Part shown: positions 28,486 through 38,051 of the stretch, in pieces
Numbering within the stretch: position 1 is the first letter of the stretch
Layout: every line of letters begins with the position of its first letter
Origin: Campylobacter vicugnae
GTDB lineage: Bacteria > Campylobacterota > Campylobacteria > Campylobacterales > Campylobacteraceae
Assembly (NCBI RefSeq): GCF_002139875.1
Contig: NZ_CP018793.1
Span: forward strand, 248,001-312,000
DNA: 64,000 nucleotides
Reading direction: 5' to 3'
Translations under genes and position numbers: made by a program
The notes under the pieces: model-generated
The model's input: only the letters and a program-made list of their open reading frames with translations
What the model was told of the DNA's origin: nothing
The model's database searches: none

Positions 28486-29267
28486 ACTCTATTGCATTAA
28501 TAGAGGCTAATGGTAGGATTTATAATTATAATGATTTAATAAATTGCTTACATCAAATAGGAATAGGCAAGGGCGATATACTTTGCGTGCATACTGAATT
28601 AATCGCTCTTGGCAGACCACTTGTGAGCAAAAATGAGTTTTTAGATTCTATTATTAGGGCGTTTTATGAGGTTATAGGTAGGGCTGGGACGCTGATTATG
28701 CCGACATTTACATATAGCTTTTGTAATAATCAAATTTATGATAAATGCAATTCTAGAAGCACAATGGGGCTATTAACTGAGTATTATCGTCATTGCGATG
28801 GCGTGGTGCGAACTGATGATCCGATATTCTCTTTTGCTATTGGTGGAGCAAATGCAAGCGAGTATCTAATCCGCACACCAACATGCTTTAGCAAGGGTTG
28901 TGTATATGATAAGTTAAGACAAAATGGTGGCAAGATAGTGCTGTTTGGCCTAACTCATCTAGGATATACATTTACTCACTATATTGAAGAGCAAATTGGC
29001 GTAAGTTATAGGTATTTTAAGCGTTTTAGCGGTTTAATGATAGATGAGAGTGGCAATGAGAGTAAGCAAAGTATAGAGTATTATGTCAGAAAGCTCGATA
29101 AAAACTCTGAAATATCAATACCAAAGCAAATAGAGATATTAAAACGCTCTAATAATTTTAATCTTGTGCCATTTGGTAATGCTATGATAGTAGCTATAGA
29201 CGCTCAAAAATATTACAAAGAGACCTATAAAGCTATAATACAAAATGAAAATAATATATTGCAGTAA
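28482..29267 (+). CDS. AAC(3)-family N-acyltransferase (Cj1296/Cj1297-like)
   Basis: Protein of 261 aa in the aminoglycoside 3-N-acetyltransferase fold family, with the hallmarks CVHTELIALG near the N-terminus, LIMPTFTYSF, a DDPIFSFAIGG segment and FGLTHLGYTFTHYIEE. Family members in Campylobacter flagellar loci transfer acyl groups to sugars rather than inactivating drugs. Coupling to the carrier protein suggests it takes the acyl group from that protein and moves it to a nonulosonate amine or hydroxyl. A resistance role is unlikely from context. Confidence 0.85.
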   Translation: MNSIALIEANGRIYNYNDLINCLHQIGIGKGDILCVHTELIALGRPLVSKNEFLDSIIRAFYEVIGRAGTLIMPTFTYSFCNNQIYDKCNSRSTMGLLTEYYRHCDGVVRTDDPIFSFAIGGANASEYLIRTPTCFSKGCVYDKLRQNGGKIVLFGLTHLGYTFTHYIEEQIGVSYRYFKRFSGLMIDESGNESKQSIEYYVRKLDKNSEISIPKQIEILKRSNNFNLVPFGNAMIVAIDAQKYYKETYKAIIQNENNILQ

Positions 29268-29285
29268 CTCTTAAGCTACTGCAAT
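29258..29285. terminator. Bidirectional hairpin between the acyltransferase gene and pseC
   Basis: A perfect 9 bp inverted repeat (29258-29266 and 29277-29285) with a 10 nt loop spans the acyltransferase stop codon and ends 3 nt before the pseC stop. Position between convergent genes supports termination; no long U-tract is seen. Confidence 0.55.
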
Positions 29286-29288
29286 GAG

Positions 29289-30416
29289 TTAGCTACATAT
29301 TGTAGCAAGAGCATATTTATCTAGTAATTCATTTAAATTTGATATAATAAACCTAACATCATCATCGCTCATCATCTGGTGGCATGGCAGACTAAGTTCT
29401 GCTCTATAAAAATCTTCTGCTCCAGATAAGAACTGCTCACCATAAAGCTTTTTGTAAAAACTAAATTGATATGTAGGTTTATAATGTACTTGCACGCCAA
29501 TGCCTCTAGAGTGAAGCTCATTAAATATATCCTCTTTAGCACACCATAAATTTGAGTTTAAAAGTACTGGATATAGATGTCTGGCGCTGCGTATATGGCT
29601 TGGAATTTTAATTGTTTTTAGATGTTTTGAGTCGCTAAATGCATCTTCATAAATTGCTGCTATCTCATCACGCCTAGAGATAAACTCATCAAGTCTTTTA
29701 AGCTGAGATAGCCCAAGAGCGCACGCCACATCGCTTAAGCGATAGTTATATCCCATACTTATCATATCCATATTCCACGCCTGTTTTTTTACCATACCAT
29801 GAGAGCGTGTAAGTCTAGCTGATTTGGCGATATCTTCATCATTAGTTAGTAGTGCGCCGCCTTCAAATGTAGTAATAGGCTTAATAGCGTGAAAGCTAAA
29901 GATAGTTATATCAGCTAAATTTCCTATCATTTTGCCATTTATACTGCTACCTAATGCATGGCTAGCATCATCGATAATCTTTATACCGTGTTCTTTGCTT
30001 ATATTTTTTATCTCATCCATATTTACAGGTAGTCCGCCAAAATCTACTGCAGTAATAACTTTTGTTTGTTTATTTATTAGATTTTTTATGGAGTTTGGAT
30101 CTATATTGCCATTTGATAAAACATCAGCAAATTTGACATTTACTCCACACATTATAGCTGCATTTGCTGTGGCTGCAAAGGTGATTGGTGTAGTGATTAT
30201 CTCATCGTTTTTGCATACACCAAGAGCTATATATGCAGCGTGTAGAGCAGATGTGGCTGAATTCATAGCTACGGCAAATTTTGCTCCAGTAAGCTTACAA
30301 AGTGCTTCTTCAAACTCTACTACACGCTCTCCACAAGTAAGCATATCGCTTTTTAGTGCTTCTACTACTGCATCTATATCGCTATTATCAATCTTTTGTC
30401 TGCTATATACTATCAT
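29289..30416 (-). CDS. pseC: UDP-4-amino-4,6-dideoxy-N-acetyl-beta-L-altrosamine transaminase PseC
   Basis: DegT/DnrJ/EryC1 aminotransferase of 375 aa, second step of pseudaminic acid synthesis. It closely follows the PseC pattern throughout: opening YSRQKIDNSDIDAVVEALK, TTPITFAATANAA, DDASHALGS, the PLP-lysine segment FHAIKPITTFEGGA, LTRSHGMVKK, MGYNYRLSDVACALG and GVQVHYKPTYQFSFYKKL. It lies convergent to the Cj1295-like cassette and just downstream of dcd. Its partners PseB, PseH, PseG and PseF are not in the window; PseI is at about 60 kb. Confidence 0.93.
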   Translation of the reverse strand: MIVYSRQKIDNSDIDAVVEALKSDMLTCGERVVEFEEALCKLTGAKFAVAMNSATSALHAAYIALGVCKNDEIITTPITFAATANAAIMCGVNVKFADVLSNGNIDPNSIKNLINKQTKVITAVDFGGLPVNMDEIKNISKEHGIKIIDDASHALGSSINGKMIGNLADITIFSFHAIKPITTFEGGALLTNDEDIAKSARLTRSHGMVKKQAWNMDMISMGYNYRLSDVACALGLSQLKRLDEFISRRDEIAAIYEDAFSDSKHLKTIKIPSHIRSARHLYPVLLNSNLWCAKEDIFNELHSRGIGVQVHYKPTYQFSFYKKLYGEQFLSGAEDFYRAELSLPCHQMMSDDDVRFIISNLNELLDKYALATICS

Positions 30417-30428
30417 TTTAAACTTCTT

Positions 30429-30989
30429 TTATTGCAAAATTCTTGGTAGAGTGATTCCGGTTTGAGATTGATATTTGCCATTTTTATCAGCATAACTTGT
30501 CTCGCAAATCTCATCACCTTGTAAAAATAGAACCTGCGCTATCCCTTCATTGGCGTAAATTTTGGCTGGAAGTGGAGTTGTGTTTGAGATTTCTATTGTT
30601 ATATGGCCTTTAAATCCTGGTTCAAATGGAGTTACATTGACAATTATTCCACATCTTGCATATGTGCTTTTGCCAAGACATATAGCTAATGTATCACGTG
30701 GCATCTCAAAATACTCTACAGTTCTAGCTAATGCAAATGAATTTGGTGGGACAATACATACATCACCTATAAAATCTACAACATTTTTTTCATCAAAATT
30801 TTTAGGATCAACAACTGTGCCGCCTACATTAGTAAAAATCTTAAATTCATTCCCAACTCTAATATCATATCCGTAGCTTGAAAGCCCGTAGCTAACAACT
30901 CCACGACCTATATTTTCTTCACAAAATGGGCTTATCATTTTGTGTTCTAGGCTCATTTTTCTTATCCATTTATCGCTTTTTAGACCCAT
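30429..30989 (-). CDS. dcd: dCTP deaminase
   Basis: The protein is 186 aa. It converts dCTP to dUTP for dTTP synthesis. The conserved [14 protein letters not shown] segment, the [10 protein letters not shown] motif with the RNA-like nucleotide-binding serine/arginine, and the catalytic glutamate region [19 protein letters not shown] are present, as is the C-terminal [13 protein letters not shown] tail that closes over the active site. It is divergent from accB and followed by pseC after 12 nt. Confidence 0.95.
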   Translation of the reverse strand: MGLKSDKWIRKMSLEHKMISPFCEENIGRGVVSYGLSSYGYDIRVGNEFKIFTNVGGTVVDPKNFDEKNVVDFIGDVCIVPPNSFALARTVEYFEMPRDTLAICLGKSTYARCGIIVNVTPFEPGFKGHITIEISNTTPLPAKIYANEGIAQVLFLQGDEICETSYADKNGKYQSQTGITLPRILQ

Positions 30990-31113
30990 AATTTTCCTTT
31001 TAAATTTAAGTTTGTAAATTATAGCGATTTTTACTTTAAACTAAAGTTTAGCTTATTATTTAGATAATTTAGATAGAATTATGCAATTTTACTTAAATCT
31101 AAGGAGAATTTTT

Positions 31114-31566
31114 ATGACAAGAGATGAGATTAAAGAGCTTATGAGCTTTTTTGATGAGACTAACATCAATAAGATAAAGATTAAAAATGGCGATTTTGCT
31201 ATAGAATTAGAAAAATATGAGCCGTGCGAGCAATCATCAGCTCCAGCATTAGCATGCCCACCAATTCCAGCTCCAGCACCAATTAATGTAGTAGTAAATG
31301 AAAAAACAGTTACAACATCATCAGCAACTGATACACTAAATGCACCAATGGTAGGTACATTTTATATAGCACCAAGTCCAGGCGCAGCTAGCTTTGTTAA
31401 AGTAGGTCAAACAGTAAGAAAAGGTGATACAATCGGTATTATTGAAGCTATGAAAATTATGAATGAGATTGAAGCTGAATTTGATTGTAGAATTATTAAG
31501 GCTATAGTAGCAGATGGCCAACCAGTTGAGTTTGGTATGGCTCTATTTGAGGTTGAAAAGATATGA
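31114..31566 (+). CDS. accB: Biotin carboxyl carrier protein of acetyl-CoA carboxylase
   Basis: The protein is 150 aa from the ATG at 31114, chosen for the AAGGAG ribosome site; an ATG 33 nt upstream lacks one. After an N-terminal segment and an Ala/Pro-rich linker (about residues 38-62), the biotinyl domain carries the target lysine in EAMKIMNEIE (Lys114). It overlaps accC by 4 nt. The carboxyltransferase subunits AccA and AccD are not in the window. Confidence 0.95.
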   Translation: MTRDEIKELMSFFDETNINKIKIKNGDFAIELEKYEPCEQSSAPALACPPIPAPAPINVVVNEKTVTTSSATDTLNAPMVGTFYIAPSPGAASFVKVGQTVRKGDTIGIIEAMKIMNEIEAEFDCRIIKAIVADGQPVEFGMALFEVEKI

Positions 31567-32900
31567 GAGAGATCAAAAGAATCCTAATAGCAAATCGTGG
31601 CGAGATCGCACTTAGAGCTCTTCGTACTATCCAAGAGATGGGTAAAGAAGCAGTAGTAGTGCACTCTACAGCTGATAAGGATGCTCTATATGTCAAATAT
31701 GCTGATGCTGCTATATGTATAGGTGAGCCTAGAAGTAGCGAAAGCTATTTAAATATCCCAGCTATTATCACAGCATGCGAAATTAGCGAGGCTGATGCGA
31801 TATTTCCTGGATATGGATTTTTGAGCGAGAGCCAAAATTTTGTTGAAATTTGTGCTAAACATAATATCAAATTTATCGGCCCAAGCGTAGAAGCTATGGC
31901 TTTAATGAGTGATAAAAGCAAGGCTAAACAAGTAATGATGAGAGCTGGAATCCCAGTTGTTCCAGGTAGTGATGGAGCTATAAAAGATATAGAAATGGCT
32001 AAAAAATTAGCTAGTGAAATTGGCTATCCTGTTATCATTAAAGCAGCTGCTGGCGGCGGCGGCCGTGGTATGAGAGTGGTAGAAAAAGAAGAAGATTTAG
32101 AAAAAAACTTCTGGTCGGCTGAGAGCGAAGCTATGAGTGCCTTTGGCGATGGTACAATGTATATGGAAAAATATATCTCAAATCCACGCCATATAGAGGT
32201 TCAAGTCCTAGGAGATGAGCACGGCAATGTAGTGCATGTAGGTGAGAGAGATTGCTCAATGCAACGCCGCCATCAAAAACTAATTGAAGAGAGTCCAGCT
32301 GTAATCTTAGATGATGCTACAAGAGCAAATCTACATGAGACAGCTGTAAGAGCTGCTAAGGCTATTGGGTATGCTGGTGCTGGTACTTTTGAGTTCTTAT
32401 ACGATCAAAAAGATAATAAATTCTACTTCATTGAGATGAATACTAGACTTCAAGTTGAACATTGCGTAAGTGAGATGTGTAGTGGATTAGACTTGATAGA
32501 GTGGATGATTCGCATAGCTCAAGGTGAGAAGTTGCTAGACCAAAGCCAAATCAAGCTAGAAGGCCACGCCATAGAGTGTAGAATCACAGCTGAAGATCCA
32601 AAGAGCTTTACTCCAAATCCTGGTAAAATTACAAAATATGTCGCTCCAGGTGGTAGAAATGTAAGAATGGATAGCCATGTATATGAAGGCTATAGCGTTC
32701 CACCATACTATGATAGCATGATAGGAAAGCTTATCGTGCATGATACTGATAGAAATAAAGCTATTGCCAAGATGAAAGTAGCCCTTGATCAATTAATTAT
32801 CCAAGGAATTAAAACAACAAAAGATTTTCATATAGGTATGATGAATAATGACGATTTTATCAACAATCTATATGATACAAACTATCTAGCTAAACATTAA
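31563..32900 (+). CDS. accC: Biotin carboxylase subunit of acetyl-CoA carboxylase
   Basis: ATP-grasp enzyme of 445 aa that carboxylates biotin on AccB. Visible motifs: N-terminal ILIANRGEIALRALR, the glycine-rich ATP loop KAAAGGGGRGMRVV, GERDCSMQRRHQKLIEESP, and the metal and bicarbonate site FIEMNTRLQVEHCVSE. The accB-accC overlap is standard. A hairpin follows shortly after the stop. Confidence 0.96.
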   Translation: MREIKRILIANRGEIALRALRTIQEMGKEAVVVHSTADKDALYVKYADAAICIGEPRSSESYLNIPAIITACEISEADAIFPGYGFLSESQNFVEICAKHNIKFIGPSVEAMALMSDKSKAKQVMMRAGIPVVPGSDGAIKDIEMAKKLASEIGYPVIIKAAAGGGGRGMRVVEKEEDLEKNFWSAESEAMSAFGDGTMYMEKYISNPRHIEVQVLGDEHGNVVHVGERDCSMQRRHQKLIEESPAVILDDATRANLHETAVRAAKAIGYAGAGTFEFLYDQKDNKFYFIEMNTRLQVEHCVSEMCSGLDLIEWMIRIAQGEKLLDQSQIKLEGHAIECRITAEDPKSFTPNPGKITKYVAPGGRNVRMDSHVYEGYSVPPYYDSMIGKLIVHDTDRNKAIAKMKVALDQLIIQGIKTTKDFHIGMMNNDDFINNLYDTNYLAKH

Positions 32901-32918
32901 TAGCTATATAAATTTAAT

Positions 32919-32951
32919 TAGCAAATTTGGGTATAAGACTCAAATTTGCTA
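32919..32951 (+). terminator. Probable terminator after accC
   Basis: An 11 bp perfect inverted repeat (32919-32929 and 32941-32951) with an 11 nt loop, 18 nt after the accC stop. There is no strong U-tract, so it may instead be an RNA-stabilising hairpin. Confidence 0.5.
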
Positions 32952-33137
32952 TATTAATGATTATTACAAATGCAATCTAGGTTAAAGAGTTAATTTAAAT
33001 TTAGATTGTATCGCTAAATTTATTTAATATCTTATGATTTATACAAATATAGTTAAATTTCTATATTAATTGCAAATGATATAAGCTTATTTATAGGAAT
33101 TTAATTAATGATAGTTATTATAAATCAAAATAATATA

Positions 33138-33167
33138 TTGACAAATATTTAACTTTTTAGCTAATCT
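33138..33167 (+). promoter_or_regulatory. Candidate gyrA promoter
   Basis: TTGACA at 33138-33143 with TAATCT 18 nt later (33162-33167). A second possible -10, TAAAAT at 33183-33188, lies closer to the gene. The choice cannot be made by eye. Confidence 0.35.
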
Positions 33168-33214
33168 TTATCAAATTTGGGATAAAATATTAGCCAGATT
33201 TTTCAAGGAAAAAG

Positions 33215-35914
33215 ATGGAAGACAATATTTTTAACTCAAATCAAGATGTAGCAACCATAGATGTAGAAGATTCTATAAAAGCTAGCTACTTAGACTACTC
33301 TATGAGTGTTATCATAGGTAGAGCTTTGCCTGATGCTAGAGATGGTCTAAAGCCAGTACATAGGAGAATCCTATATGCTATGAATGACTTAGGCGTAGGT
33401 AGTCGCAGCCCGTATAAAAAGTCTGCTCGTATAGTAGGTGATGTAATAGGTAAATATCATCCGCATGGCGATACAGCTGTATATGACGCACTTGTGCGTA
33501 TGGCTCAGAGTTTTTCTATGAGAGTGCCAGCTGTCGATGGACAAGGAAACTTTGGTTCTGTAGATGGTGATAATGCTGCTGCAATGCGTTATACTGAAGC
33601 TAGAATGACAGTATTAGCTGAAGAGTTGCTAAAAGACTTAGATAAAGATACAGTTGATTTTATCCCAAATTATGATGATAGTATGGTAGAACCAGATGTA
33701 TTACCGGCTAGGGTGCCAAATTTGCTACTAAATGGCTCAAGCGGTATTGCAGTAGGTATGGCGACAAATATTCCGCCACATAGCTTAGATGAGCTAGTAG
33801 ATGGTCTTTTAGTCTTATTAGATGATAAAAATGCTACTTTAGATGATATAATGGCTCATATTAAAGGTCCAGATTTTCCAACTGGTGGTATAATCTTTGG
33901 TAAAAAAGGGATAATAGAAGCTTATCGCACCGGTAGAGGTAGGATTAAGCTGCGAGCCAAAACCCATATAGAAAAAAAGCAAAATAAAGATGTAATAGTA
34001 GTAGATGAACTACCATATCAAGTAAATAAAAGCAAACTACACTCTGATATTGCTGAATTAGTAAAAGAGAAGCAAATAGAAGGCATTAGTGAAGTTCGCG
34101 ATGAGAGCGATAGAGATGGAATTCGTCTTGTTATTGAGCTTAAGCGTGATGCTATGAGTGATATTGTCTTAAATAATCTATTTAAATCAACTCAAATGGA
34201 AGTAACATTTGGGGTGATTATGCTAGCTATAAATAATAAAGAACCAAAAATATTCTCACTAATTGAACTTTTAAGACTATTTTTAAATCATAGAAAAACA
34301 GTAATTATTAGAAGAACTATTTTTGATTTACAAAAAGCAAAAGCTAGAGCCCATATCCTTGAAGGGCTTAAAATCGCTCTAGATAATATAGATGATGTAA
34401 TAGCTCTAATCAAAACAAGCGCCGATACAACAAGTGCTAGAGATGGATTAATGAGTAAATTTGGCTTAAGCGAATTGCAAAGTAATGCAATTTTGGATAT
34501 GAGATTAAGCAAATTAACAGGTCTTGAGCGTGAGAAGCTAGAAGCAGAGCTAAAAGAGATTTTAGAGTTAATCGATAGATTAGATGCAATTTTAAAAAGT
34601 GAAGAGCTAATAGAAAGCATTATAAGAGATGAACTTTTAGAGATTAAATCTAAATTTAAATGTCCAAGAATTACTGAAATTATCGATGATTATGATGATA
34701 TTGATGTTGAAGATCTAATCCCTAATGAAAATATGGTAGTAACTATCACTCATAGGGGCTATATCAAGCGTGTGCCAAGTAAAAGTTATGAAAAACAAAA
34801 ACGCGGTGGCAAAGGCAAGGTTGCAGTAACTACATATGATGATGATTTTATAGAGAGTTTCTTTACTTGTATGAGTCATGATACGCTGATGTTTGTAACT
34901 GATCGCGGACAGTTATACTGGTTAAAAGTTTATAAAATTCCAGAAGGTAGTCGTATAGCCAAAGGCAAGGCAGTAGTAAATCTTATCAATCTTCAACCAG
35001 ATGAGAAGATTAAAGCAATAATACCAACTACAGATTTTTCACAAAATAAATCTTTGGCATTTTTTACCAAAAAAGGTCTTGTAAAAAGGACAAATTTAAG
35101 CGAATATCAAAACATTAGAAGTATTGGTGTAAAAGCTATAAATTTAGATGAAAATGATGAGTTAGTAACTGTAGTTATTGCTACAGGCGAAGGCTATGAA
35201 AAAACTAATATAGTAGATGATCCAAATATAGTAGTAGAAAATGAGCTTGAAGAGAGCGGATTTGATGCACTTGAAGAGGTGATAGATAGTGATATGGAAG
35301 CTATCTCTGAACTTAAAGAGAGCGAGATAGAACATATCCTTGAAAGCATTGATGAACTACCTGAATCAAGCGATGATAAGATGCTATTTGTCGTAACCAA
35401 AAAAGGTATGTGTATTAAATTCCCTCTAAGCAAAGTAAGACAAATAGGTCGTGTAGCTCGTGGTGTAACAGCTATAAGGTTTAAAGAAGAGGGTGATGAA
35501 GTAGTAGGTGCTGTCGTAATAGAAAATGACTCTCAAGAGATCCTAAGTGTAAGCCAAAAAGGTATAGGTAAACGCACTACCGCAGATGAATACAGACTCC
35601 AAAGCCGTGGCGGTAAAGGCGTGATCTGTATGAAGCTAACATCAAAAACAAAAGACCTAGTAGGCGTAGTTATGGTAGATGAGAGTATGGATTTGATGGC
35701 TCTTACAAGTAGCGGTAAGATGATTAGAGTAGATATGCAAACTATTAGAAAAGCTGGCCGAAATACAAGTGGCGTAATTGTAGTAAATGTAGGCAATGAT
35801 GATGTAGTTAGCATAGCAAGATGCCCAAAAGAGGAGAGCGATGATCAAGATATGGATGTTATAGATGATGATTTTATCGCTGAACAAATGGCTAAAATTA
35901 GCGAAGTGGAATAA
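33215..35914 (+). CDS. gyrA: DNA gyrase subunit A
   Basis: Type II topoisomerase subunit of 899 aa that introduces negative supercoils with GyrB. Catalytic tyrosine is in [10 protein letters not shown]; the quinolone-determining region reads [12 protein letters not shown] with Thr87 and Asp91 (equivalent to C. jejuni Thr86 and Asp90), both wild type. The GyrA box QKRGGKG is intact in the C-terminal pinwheel. The protein is longer than the roughly 860 aa C. jejuni subunit, mainly through an acidic stretch at about residues 660-730 inside the C-terminal domain. Monocistronic by layout. Confidence 0.96.
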   Translation: MEDNIFNSNQDVATIDVEDSIKASYLDYSMSVIIGRALPDARDGLKPVHRRILYAMNDLGVGSRSPYKKSARIVGDVIGKYHPHGDTAVYDALVRMAQSFSMRVPAVDGQGNFGSVDGDNAAAMRYTEARMTVLAEELLKDLDKDTVDFIPNYDDSMVEPDVLPARVPNLLLNGSSGIAVGMATNIPPHSLDELVDGLLVLLDDKNATLDDIMAHIKGPDFPTGGIIFGKKGIIEAYRTGRGRIKLRAKTHIEKKQNKDVIVVDELPYQVNKSKLHSDIAELVKEKQIEGISEVRDESDRDGIRLVIELKRDAMSDIVLNNLFKSTQMEVTFGVIMLAINNKEPKIFSLIELLRLFLNHRKTVIIRRTIFDLQKAKARAHILEGLKIALDNIDDVIALIKTSADTTSARDGLMSKFGLSELQSNAILDMRLSKLTGLEREKLEAELKEILELIDRLDAILKSEELIESIIRDELLEIKSKFKCPRITEIIDDYDDIDVEDLIPNENMVVTITHRGYIKRVPSKSYEKQKRGGKGKVAVTTYDDDFIESFFTCMSHDTLMFVTDRGQLYWLKVYKIPEGSRIAKGKAVVNLINLQPDEKIKAIIPTTDFSQNKSLAFFTKKGLVKRTNLSEYQNIRSIGVKAINLDENDELVTVVIATGEGYEKTNIVDDPNIVVENELEESGFDALEEVIDSDMEAISELKESEIEHILESIDELPESSDDKMLFVVTKKGMCIKFPLSKVRQIGRVARGVTAIRFKEEGDEVVGAVVIENDSQEILSVSQKGIGKRTTADEYRLQSRGGKGVICMKLTSKTKDLVGVVMVDESMDLMALTSSGKMIRVDMQTIRKAGRNTSGVIVVNVGNDDVVSIARCPKEESDDQDMDVIDDDFIAEQMAKISEVE

Positions 35915-35961
35915 GTTTTGCTTTTATAGATTTTAGAATTCAATTTAAAAGGTTGTAAGGT

Positions 35962-36453
35962 ATGAAAAGAGTTTTATGTGCATTGGTTGCAAGTTTGGCA
36001 TTAACAGGTTGTGTAAATGCTGTATCTAGTTTTAATCAACAACCATCTGAAGTTGTGGTTCAAAAAGTAGATAAAGATGACATTAGAGATATTATCAAAA
36101 ATGATAAGATGATTCCAACTATGGAACTAGATAGCGAAGCTGTATTTACTGCTGTAGGAGAGGGTATTCCACCTATGGATACAGTTAGTCCAGCTCAAGC
36201 TCGTGCATTAGCTAAACGCTCTGCTATTACAGATGGTTATAGACAATTAGCTGGCAAGCTTTATGGCGTAAAAGTTAATGCTAAAGATACAGTAAAAGAT
36301 GCTATGCTACAAAGCTCAGTTATAGAAGCTAGAGTTCTAGGCCTTATAAAAAATGCTTCAGTAATCAACCAAGACTTTAAAGATGGTCTATATAGAGTTG
36401 AAATGGAGCTTAAAATAGATCAAGAAAAGTGGCAAGAGCTTTTTGCTTATTAA
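35962..36453 (+). CDS. flgP: Flagellar-motility outer membrane lipoprotein FlgP
   Basis: LPP20-family lipoprotein of 163 aa with lipobox LTGC (Cys17) and the FlgP domain (ARALAKRSAITDGYRQLAGKL). In C. jejuni FlgP forms the large basal disk of the flagellar motor and is needed for motility but not filament assembly. It is followed by flgQ, overlapping by 25 nt, and by flgR, the same order as in C. jejuni. Confidence 0.92.
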   Translation: MKRVLCALVASLALTGCVNAVSSFNQQPSEVVVQKVDKDDIRDIIKNDKMIPTMELDSEAVFTAVGEGIPPMDTVSPAQARALAKRSAITDGYRQLAGKLYGVKVNAKDTVKDAMLQSSVIEARVLGLIKNASVINQDFKDGLYRVEMELKIDQEKWQELFAY

Positions 36454-36824
36454 TACTAACTCTAAATACTTTATTTAGTGGTGATGAGTTTATCTTTTGG
36501 GCTAAGCTTATCACCGCTAATGGGGTAATTAGTAGTGATAATATAACAATCTCAAGCTCTATGGTAAAAGAGAGCTATGAGAAAAAGCAAGTACTTTGTA
36601 CTATTTTGGCTGCCAAGCCAACATATTTAAGCTCATTAGAGTATTTAAATTTGCATAAAGATGAGCTATTTGACTGCTTTATTAAAGAACAGGTTAAAAT
36701 TTTAGAAAACTCAACAACTAATCTAAATTCAGCAAACTATATTACAGAATTAACTATTATCCCTCTTCGTTTTATAGTGGAATTTAAGCCCCAAGGTGCT
36801 ACAATAAGCAAAATTATAAGGTAA
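36429..36824 (+). CDS. flgQ: Flagellar-motility protein FlgQ
   Basis: Envelope protein of 131 aa. The GTG start at 36429 lies inside flgP, giving a hydrophobic leader ARAFCLLILTLNTLFSG typical of a signal peptide; later starts would destroy it. The rest is unremarkable and identified by position between flgP and flgR and by length. In C. jejuni FlgQ is required for FlgP stability and motility. Its stop codon is 3 nt from the flgR start. Confidence 0.82.
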   Translation: MARAFCLLILTLNTLFSGDEFIFWAKLITANGVISSDNITISSSMVKESYEKKQVLCTILAAKPTYLSSLEYLNLHKDELFDCFIKEQVKILENSTTNLNSANYITELTIIPLRFIVEFKPQGATISKIIR

Positions 36825-36827
36825 ATC

Positions 36828-37976
36828 ATGAATGTTGTAATTGTAGAAGATGATATAAATATGCGTAAATCCCTTGAGATTGCTTTAGGTGATTATGAGG
36901 AGTTTAGTGTCAAATCTTATAAGAGTGCTACTGAAGCACTTAAGAAATTAAGTAGCGATACAGATGTAATAGTAACTGATATAAATATGCCTGGAATGGA
37001 TGGATTAGAGTTTATCAAAGAGCTTGATGGCAAATACGATGTAATTATTATGACAGGAAATGCTACATTAAATAGGGCTATTGAGAGTGTTCGTCTAGGA
37101 GTGAAGGATTTTTTAACCAAGCCATTTGATATTGATACTTTGGCTACGGCGATTAAACGAACTAGCGTAATAACTCAAAAAACTAAAACTAAAAAACCAG
37201 ATACCACCACAGAGATAAAAAGTAGTAATTTTTTAGCCGCTTCTGCAAATTTAGACAAAACTCTAAATATTGCTAAAAAGGCAGCCCAAACCGATGTAAG
37301 TGTGATGATAATGGGAGAGAGTGGCGTAGGTAAAGAGCTTTTTAGCAGATATATCCATGAAAACTCAAAGCGAAAAGATTCAGCATTAATGGCTATTAAT
37401 ATGGCTGCAATACCTGAAAATCTACTCGAGAGCGAGTTATATGGATATGAAAAGGGTGCTTTTACTGACGCTACAACGACTAAAAAAGGACTTTTTGAAC
37501 TAGCAAATGGTGGAACTCTATTTTTAGATGAGATTGGAGAGATGCCACTAAATTTACAACCTAAGCTTTTGCGTGCGATTCAAGAGCGTGAAATCGTGCG
37601 TGTAGGAGCTAGCAAACCAATTAAAATAGATGTAAGAATCGTAAGCGCAACCAATGCAAATTTAGAACAAAAAGTTGCAAATGGTGAGTTTAGAGAGGAT
37701 CTATTTTATCGTTTAAATACTGTTCCGCTTAAAATCCCACCACTTAGAGAACGCAAAGATGAGATTGTAGATATTGCAAATGCTACACTAAAGCGAGTTT
37801 GTGTTGAGTATGAATTAGGTCAAAAAGAGTTTAGTCAAGAGGCTATTGATGAGCTTTTAAGTTATGATTATCCAGGTAATATTAGGGAGCTTATTAGTAT
37901 TGTTGAGCGTGCTGCTATACTAAGTGAAGGTAGTAGTATTAGTAAAGAGGATCTATTTATCTACGCTAAAAAGTAA
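36828..37976 (+). CDS. flgR: Sigma-54-dependent flagellar response regulator FlgR
   Basis: NtrC-family activator of RpoN-dependent rod/hook genes, partner of the histidine kinase FlgS. The 382 aa chain has a receiver domain (Asp51 region VIVTDINMPGMDG) and an AAA+ domain (Walker A GESGVGKE, the sigma-54 contact loop GAFTDA, Walker B LFLDEIGEM, arginine fingers). It stops about 25 residues after the PGNIREL helix, with no Fis-type DNA-binding domain. C. jejuni FlgR carries an extra C-terminal domain, whereas H. pylori FlgR (about 381 aa) does not. Confidence 0.92.
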   Translation: MNVVIVEDDINMRKSLEIALGDYEEFSVKSYKSATEALKKLSSDTDVIVTDINMPGMDGLEFIKELDGKYDVIIMTGNATLNRAIESVRLGVKDFLTKPFDIDTLATAIKRTSVITQKTKTKKPDTTTEIKSSNFLAASANLDKTLNIAKKAAQTDVSVMIMGESGVGKELFSRYIHENSKRKDSALMAINMAAIPENLLESELYGYEKGAFTDATTTKKGLFELANGGTLFLDEIGEMPLNLQPKLLRAIQEREIVRVGASKPIKIDVRIVSATNANLEQKVANGEFREDLFYRLNTVPLKIPPLRERKDEIVDIANATLKRVCVEYELGQKEFSQEAIDELLSYDYPGNIRELISIVERAAILSEGSSISKEDLFIYAKK

Positions 37977-38051
37977 TTTAAATTCGAATTTGACTTATAT
38001 TAAGCTAAATTTAGATAAAATATTGACCTAAATTTAAATCTAAGGCGTAGT

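Larger units (their letters stand above)
32901..33214. other. accC-gyrA intergenic region
   Basis: 314 nt, about four-fifths A/T, with no open frame worth calling. It holds a hairpin after accC (32919-32951) and a candidate gyrA promoter region near 33138-33167. The middle part (about 32960-33130) shows nothing recognisable beyond A/T-rich sequence. Confidence 0.7.

Noticed and set aside
28482-29267. Aminoglycoside resistance gene
   Set aside because: The family match is real, but the overlap with a carrier-protein gene and the flagellar-glycan context argue for sugar acylation.
33380-33490. Quinolone resistance substitution in gyrA
   Set aside because: The key positions read Thr87 and Asp91, both wild type.
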